Source of the DNA: Berberis thunbergii
Taxonomy: Eukaryota; Streptophyta; Magnoliopsida; Ranunculales; Berberidaceae
Assembly: GCA_003290165.1 (NCBI GenBank)
Contig: QNQO01009134.1
Coordinates: 1 to 64,000 of the forward strand
DNA length: 64,000 nt
Direction: 5' to 3'
This document shows positions 58,640-64,000 of this stretch, piece after piece. Below the pieces are notes generated by a model that made no database searches, was not told where the DNA came from, and worked only from the letters and a program-made list of their open reading frames with translations. Every line of letters starts with the position of its first letter. Position 1 is the stretch's first letter. Both the position numbers and the translations under genes were made by a program.

Positions 58640-58860
58640 CCCAATCAATTTATGTAAAAACAAATTTTGTTGTATTTTCGATTTGGGTTTTTGTTTTGAG
58701 GATGAGGAATGTGGAATCATCCTCATCAATTGAATCATCCACAACTAAATCATCTGAATCCTCATCAACTGAATCATCCACAATTGAATCATCCTCAACA
58801 ATTTTTGTTGTATTTTTTATTTGGGTTTTTGTTTTGTTCTAAATCCCCAATCAATTTTTT
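58640..58860 (+). repeat. imperfect repeats in E5 leader
   Basis: Repeated AATCATCCTCATCAA / GAATCATCCACAA units. Two copies of a longer phrase around TTTTGTTGTATTTT and GATTTGGGTTTTTGTTTT are also present. Repeat-rich, not convincingly coding. Confidence 0.6.
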
Positions 58861-59849
58861 TATAAGGATTATTCCACACTCAGTAGGCAGAAGAATGATG
58901 CAGAAGCCAATTGGAAGTCTCAGATATGTATGTTTCAAATTTGGGTTTGTTTTGTGAAATGCTTAGGGTCAAATACTTGTATTCTAAAGTGCCCATTAGG
59001 TCTTTGACAATATGTTTTAGAGATCAAGTTGATTGGAGTTCTTGATGTAATCTAAATTTTCATGTTTAAATTGGTTGCTAATTGTGAAGGTCAGTCCATA
59101 TCTACTAATGGGGTGATTTCATATTTACTTCCCAATGGGTCATTTACATACCCACTCACATGAATGGGAGCCTTGATGATTCAGTTCTAGGCCAAGCTGA
59201 GTTGTGAGGGGACCTTTCAGTAGCAATCTCATATTTTTCCGGATAATGATCCCAAGTGGAAAGGCGTTGCTTCGTCCGTTTTATTAAGGAAGCGGTATGT
59301 CTTCTTGTTTCACTGATTTAGTGGATTTTTGTTATTGAATTTGTTGTGTTAAGTAGCTTTCTTTAGTATTTTAGGGTTCTATTTTTGTGGTTTTATAGTG
59401 TTACTTATATTCGCAGTTTCTGAAATTCAGTTTTGGTTCTCAAGACTAAAATCTTGCCTTGGGTGTTTGACAAATAATGTCACTCACATATATACTGTTG
59501 TCAACTTAAATTGACTCGATAACAAGACAGATGATGCAAGGACAAACAAAACTAGGAAGACTATTAGTAACAAATTTAATTTTGACTAAGAAGATGGGGA
59601 GTCATTGGGCATCATTGGGCATCATTGGGGTAGTTCAATATGTTTTTTCATCCCAAGTCTGCATGTGTGAGGGTTTCAAAATCAATTAGCCTTGCTTTGT
59701 CATCTGTTACTAGCTACCACGGCCAGCTAAACCCAACACAACAACTATCCACCCATGCCTCTAGAATCACAACTATGGCTAATGCAATTTTCAAATATTT
59801 GTGCTACAAATAACAAGGGTACGAAAGAATTTCTATGGTTTAATGATAT

Positions 59850-60750
59850 GTTGAAAAGAGAAAAAGAAGGCCCTCATTGTAATGACGCATTGTAAGAACA
59901 ACTCATGGCACAAAACCACTGTCATCTTTGAATTATCTTCTTTGAGTAATGGGTGAGCATCAGTAGCCATAACGGATGATGAGGATCCATTTGCACTATC
60001 AGAAGCAAATGCCCTTAAGCTACTCTGATCATATATTGCTAATGGAAAGTTAACGAGCTCCTGCAAAGTTGCACACGTTTTCTTCTCCCCTGTCACAGGT
60101 GGTCCTCTGCAGACCTCCACTGCTTCGCTAATTAGACGGTCCATATCATTCGTGGTATGAAACATAGATCGAAGACTAGCATATTCCATGGGTATCTTTG
60201 AGGCAATTGAATGTGGTAGGAAGGATCTTGGTGGATAAGAAGGTCTCATATTTGGCAGGTTGAACAATGTTCCGTCTTTCATTGTATTCTCGCGGAAGTA
60301 TGTTCTAGTCTAGCTGCTTCTGATGATTTGTTACGATGATTTCCCTTGGGAGTGTACACGTATCCATAGAAGGTTGTTTTCCTAGCTAGCTCTTTGTTAG
60401 AGCACACTAAGTTTGCTACCTTGCAGAAGTCAAGTACTTGATCTGAGAGTGTTTGTTTCAATTAGATGTTATAAGTGTTTAGATTGTGTGGCAGTTAAAG
60501 GTGACAAACAATTTTGAACAATTGAAGGAATAATGGCATTGGAATAAGTTTGTCTCCAATAAGAAACATGTTCTTGTGGTTCTAAGCACAAACAAGGAAT
60601 GATGAGAGTGAGAACACATAAGAAGAGTGAGAGCAGCCATTTTCTAAAACCAAGTGACCCAAGGGAGGGAATTAAAGGATAGGCTGGTGAGGTGGAAATA
60701 TTGAAAAACAGCAATGAGCTATATATGGAGGTGTCCATGACAAGCAATGT
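59850..60750 (-). pseudogene. BURP-domain (polygalacturonase non-catalytic subunit-like) gene, broken
   Basis: Minus-strand pieces in order: a hydrophobic signal-like segment (WLLSLFLCVLTLIIPCLCL), then YWRQTYSNAIIPS and LDFCKVANLVCS. After a frameshift near 60290 come YFRENTMKDGTLFNLPNM and SFLPHSIASKIP, typical of the cell-wall BURP proteins that bind polygalacturonase. Another frameshift lies near 60475. The BURP domain follows to CHELF near 59905, where a further shift occurs and the later Cys-His pairs are lost. Whether this is E5 cargo or a host gene interrupted by transposons cannot be decided here. Confidence 0.75.
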
Positions 60751-60999
60751 ATTTGAATTTACTTTTTAAAGAAAGAATGGGGTCTGACATTCTTATTCTT
60801 TGGAAATGGCTTCATAATATAAAACTTCCCTACATGATACTTTCATTGGAAATAGATTCACTGAGTGTATGATTGAAAAACAATCATTCTATATAACTTA
60901 GAAATGCTGGAATTTGAAGTTTGGCATTTGTAAAACTCTTGTGTTGAACACATTGTGTTCTACATTAAGTTGCTTCAGGGATTTCTCACTACACCAAAA

Positions 61000-61480
61000 A
61001 CCCCATTTAGCCACGCCAACCTGGCCACGGCTCTAAACCGTTGGTATATTTGCCACGGCTAACAACCGTAGCTATATATACCAACGGCTTAAAACCGTAG
61101 GTAAAAAAGACCTGGCCACGGCTTAAAACCGTTGGTATATTTGGAACGGCTAAAAACCGTGGCTAATATTAGCAACGGCTCCAAACCGTTGGAATTATTA
61201 GCAACGGTTTTAACCCGTTGCAACATAATACTTTAGCAACGGTTCTTAACCGTGGCTATGTATAGCAACGGTTCCAAACCGTTGCAAAAATAAAATGTAG
61301 CAACGGTTATAAACCGTGGCTATGGGTAGCCACGGCCTATAACCGTTGAAAAATAATACTTTAGCAACGGTTCTGAACCGTGGCTATACATAGCAACGGC
61401 TAAAAACCGTTGCAAAATAAAATTTAGCAACGGTTCTAAACCGTGGCTAGATATAGCAACGGCTCAGAACCGTGGCTACA
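61000..61480. repeat. E6 subterminal repeat array
   Basis: Units of about 22 bp (AGCAACGGTTCTAAACCGTGGCTA and variants) separated by about 10-20 bp, each near palindromic. Longer and more regular than the E3 left array. Confidence 0.85.
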
Positions 61481-61552
61481 TGAAAAGCTGAAAAAATTTT
61501 TGGGCGGGGTATATTGGCGCTCGACATTCCCTCCACTCGCCATAGACAATTT

Positions 61553-61745
61553 CCCTCCTCCCCTCCACTCGACCTCGTCTCCTTCGCTGCTCCCTCCCTC
61601 GACTCGACTTCCATCGAAGCTTCCCTCCTCCCCTCCACTCGACTCGTCTCCTTCGCTGCTCCCTCCCTCGACTCGACTTCCATCGAAGCTTCCCTCCTCC
61701 CCTCCACTCGACTCGTCTCCTTCGCTGCTCCCTCCCTCGACTTCC
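61553..61745 (+). repeat. 69-70-bp CT-rich tandem repeat in E6
   Basis: Two full units and most of a third, each starting CCCTCCTCCCCTCCACTCGA and containing CTCGACTTCCATCGAAGCTT. Long open frames on both strands here come from the repeat composition. Confidence 0.9.
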
Positions 61746-62105
61746 TTCCTCCCCTCGTTCCCTGCTCCTCCCCTCCTTCCCTGCTCCTCCCTCGACTTCC
61801 CTCCTCCCCTGGTCTTCCCTCCACTCGGCGTCTTCAAATCAATCACGCCCTCTCTCGTACAGGTACCCTCTCTCTCTCTTGTATTTTTTATGAAATTAGG
61901 GTTCCGAACAAATTGCAAGTCTTTGAGCATTGTTGACTAGGTATACAATTGCAAGTCTTTGAGTGATTGCATTCATTTTGGGAAAAAATAACTAGGTATA
62001 CAATTGGATTGGGGAAGATGTTTTCATTTTAGTTTCATATTTTTGTATTTAATTTTTAATTTGATACATGTATTATCCTTGAATTTTTTTGTTTGCTTGG
62101 ATTAT

Positions 62106-62202
62106 TTGAAATTTAGGGAGAGCAGTGAGAAAGGGAGGTTTGAAAAAGTTGGTTTGAAATTTAGGGAGAGCAGTGAGAAAGGGAGGTTTGAAAAAGTTGG
62201 TT
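62106..62202 (+). repeat. 48-bp tandem duplication in E6
   Basis: The phrase GAAATTTAGGGAGAGCAGTG and its continuation to AAAAGTTGGTTT occurs twice with a 48-bp period and no visible mismatch. It keeps frame, but no gene is evident. Confidence 0.9.
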
Positions 62203-64000
62203 TTACTGTTAAAGATTTTGCAGGGTGCGAACTCGAACTATAACTGCAGACAGGCAACATCCTTGCTAGAAGGGTGTTGTTTATAGTACATAATTTTCAG
62301 CATTATTTGCCATTGTTTATAGAACTGTCAAACAGTAGGTTTTACTAGGATCTTTTCTTTGTAATTCTTCCTTTTAGGCGATTGTAAATGTGAACTTATT
62401 GATGGAGTTCTGTCAATGGTGTGTGTAAGATGCAATGGAAATAGGGCAGAAGGTTGCATCAAAGCGATGATTTGAATTATTTTTTGTAACTGTTCTAATG
62501 TTCAAAATTTCTTGAATTTGCGTGTTGAATAATATTATTCTGTGGCTGTTGGTTTTCTTCCTTCTTATTTATGTTTTTGTATTTCATATTTCCTTCAGCA
62601 TCCATGTTTCCTGCGAGTGTGCGTTGTATAGTAGTTGTGTCATAAAAAATGATGCGATCTATGGAATGGTACATGGTTGATGAAATGCTTGTCTTGGAGT
62701 CAGAAGTAGGGTCTGTTGAATCGTAACTTCTGATAATTTGCATGTATTTTGCAGTTTATGAGCCTGCATATATCACATGTTGGATATAAATATTGCAGTC
62801 TCTAGATGTTGTAGTCAATGGTGTTGTTGCTTGAAGAATGCAATATAAGTTTTTAATACATAACGTTGGTAACCTGTTATTGTGCTAGTGAAGACACTGT
62901 TAAATTATTCCAACTCCATTATCAAGTTGTTGATTATGGTTTGTGTTAGAGTTAAGAGGCATTGATTTTTTTCAAATCATGATCATCGTTGCTGAGACCA
63001 CAAATTTACTGCTCAACTTAATTTATGATTTCAGTCATTGTAGATAATCTAGCGGACATAAGTAACACTCTGTCGACTTCCATTTATGAGTATTATTCTT
63101 TAAAAAATATATATTTAACATATTTGTACATTAGATTTATGATTACATATATTTAAATTTGTTTTCTATAAACTCTAATCTTAAGCGTTATGATTTATGA
63201 GAAGTAAAACAAATCCTATTTTCTTTTTTCCTTTTTTGAATGACTCTAGTTATTTAGATGGAATGATTGGAGTTGTAGTCTTTGGCTCTTATGTGCCTTT
63301 CTACACCCAACATCGTCTTACAAATTAGTATATGTTGTTGGGTTTTTGTACTGGAATTTCTTCTTTCTTCCATCACTGCAAATCTCATTCCATCTATTCT
63401 CTGTTTTCATGTGGCAGAAAGCTTAGTTCCTCATAATAAGCCAAATTTGTATATATAAGGTTGATGTAATATAAAATGCTATATCTGTTATATTATTTGA
63501 AGCACAACACTGTATATTCTTTCCTATTTGTAATTAATTATTGTGTGGTTATGTTTTTATTCTATAGGAACTGCAAATAATAGTTTTCTTTTGTCAATCA
63601 AACTCCTATATATGACTTCTCTTTGTTATCATCTTTCTCACACTAGCTGGATTTGTAAAAACAGGGGATATCTCCAGAGTGTTTCTTTGCTGGTGTTTGT
63701 TTGGGCGGCTTGATCACTCTTCCTATTCAGGTCAGTTCAATTCACAGCTCAGACGTAGAACCAAAATTAAATCAGAAAAACATTTTACTTAATCCCAATT
63801 GTTCAGAATCATTTATGTATCCATCCATCCTTCCTAGAATGCTGAAGACAAACAGAGAGAAAGTACGAAAGATTTAAATCATTGTATATTGACGTCTAAC
63901 AACGGTTTTTTTTTACATTGTCTATGGTAATGTTAGTAAATATAAAACATAACCTTGTGAATAGAGTATATGACGAACCCCTCTAATTGGCGAGGGAAGC

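Larger units (their letters stand above)
57996..60986 (+). mobile_element. E5: CACTA left end and interior (right end not identified)
   Basis: CACTACAAGAAATTCGC with TAGCGACGGTTATTTAGCGACG repeats to about 58145, the same family as E1. No matching right terminus was found before E6 begins, so E6 may be nested in it or E5 may be truncated. The interior holds leader-like CT-rich sequence, a Ser-rich imperfect repeat (58700-58850) and a broken BURP gene. Confidence 0.7.
60987..64000 (+). mobile_element. E6: CACTA left end, continues past the window
   Basis: CACTACACCAAAAACCCC matches the E3 terminus. It is followed by some 20 copies of GCAACGGTTNNAAACCGTGGC-type subterminal repeats to about 61480, a CT-rich leader with tandem repeats, and AT-rich sequence without a recognised gene. 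Near the window end a possible exon (63666-63731, between AACAG and GTCAGTT) reads GISPECFFAGVCLGGLITLP; its source is unknown. No transposase or right terminus is present. Confidence 0.8.

Noticed and set aside
61000..61480. CRISPR-like regular repeat array
   Set aside because: The repeats are degenerate palindromes next to a CACTA terminus in a plant nuclear sequence; spacers are short and low-complexity.
61436..61940. Long overlapping open frames on both strands (up to 165 codons)
   Set aside because: They coincide with a CT-rich 69-bp tandem repeat in a transposon leader. The frames are open on both strands because of composition, not coding.

Overview
The window is nuclear DNA of a flowering plant, probably a eudicot. 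The signs are GT-AG introns, AT-rich spacers, a cytosolic HSP70 gene with the usual plant intron position, and plant-type repeats: CACTA/EnSpm and hAT DNA transposons, Ty1/copia and Ty3/gypsy elements, L1-type LINEs and an endogenous pararetrovirus. Very little of it is ordinary host sequence. The species cannot be named from the sequence.

Layout. 1-2956: 3' part of a decayed Ty1/copia element with its 3' LTR, followed by the last two exons of a small Cys-containing host gene (2957-3567). 3750-9958: a complete non-autonomous CACTA element (here E1; TSD GTA) carrying intron-containing fragments of an ataxin-2/CID-like gene and an AVT1-type amino-acid transporter, with a nested hAT element (TSD CCTCCAAC). 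10270 to about 19292: a coding CACTA element (E2) with a TNP2 transposase frame broken by four in-frame stops and an apparently intact TNPA-Ulp1-type gene; its right tip is missing. 20349-23030: an HSP70 gene on the minus strand with a heat-shock element, but one base short at the exon junction.

24186-47076: a nest. The outer CACTA ends (E4; TSD AAT, moderately supported) enclose a second complete CACTA element (E3, 25987-34940, TSD TGC) and a nearly full-length LINE (38179-45579, 15-bp TSD). E3 carries fragments of at least four host genes (BIO1-type aminotransferase, NIK-type receptor kinase, GH3 glucosidase, RF1 release factor) beside remnants of its own transposase genes. One exon joins BIO1 and NIK in a single open frame with usable splice sites. 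E4 carries CER3-like, serine-carboxypeptidase-like and PEX4 fragments. Part of the PEX4 fragment was tandemly duplicated, and the LINE then landed in the second copy.

47080-49851: Ty3/gypsy gag-protease remnant with a possible LTR. 51683-52110: a CACTA-like end. 52185-56387: an endogenous pararetrovirus (Caulimoviridae) from its tRNA-Met primer site through movement protein, capsid and protease, lacking reverse transcriptase. A 5'-truncated LINE lies at the primer-site end, and a second short virus fragment follows it. From 57996: two more CACTA left ends (E5, E6) with a broken BURP-domain gene between them; E6 runs off the window.

Functionally the window records repeated capture, fusion and reshuffling of genomic exons, introns included, by several CACTA families. 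Probable complete host coding capacity is limited to HSP70, and even that gene has a predicted frameshift.
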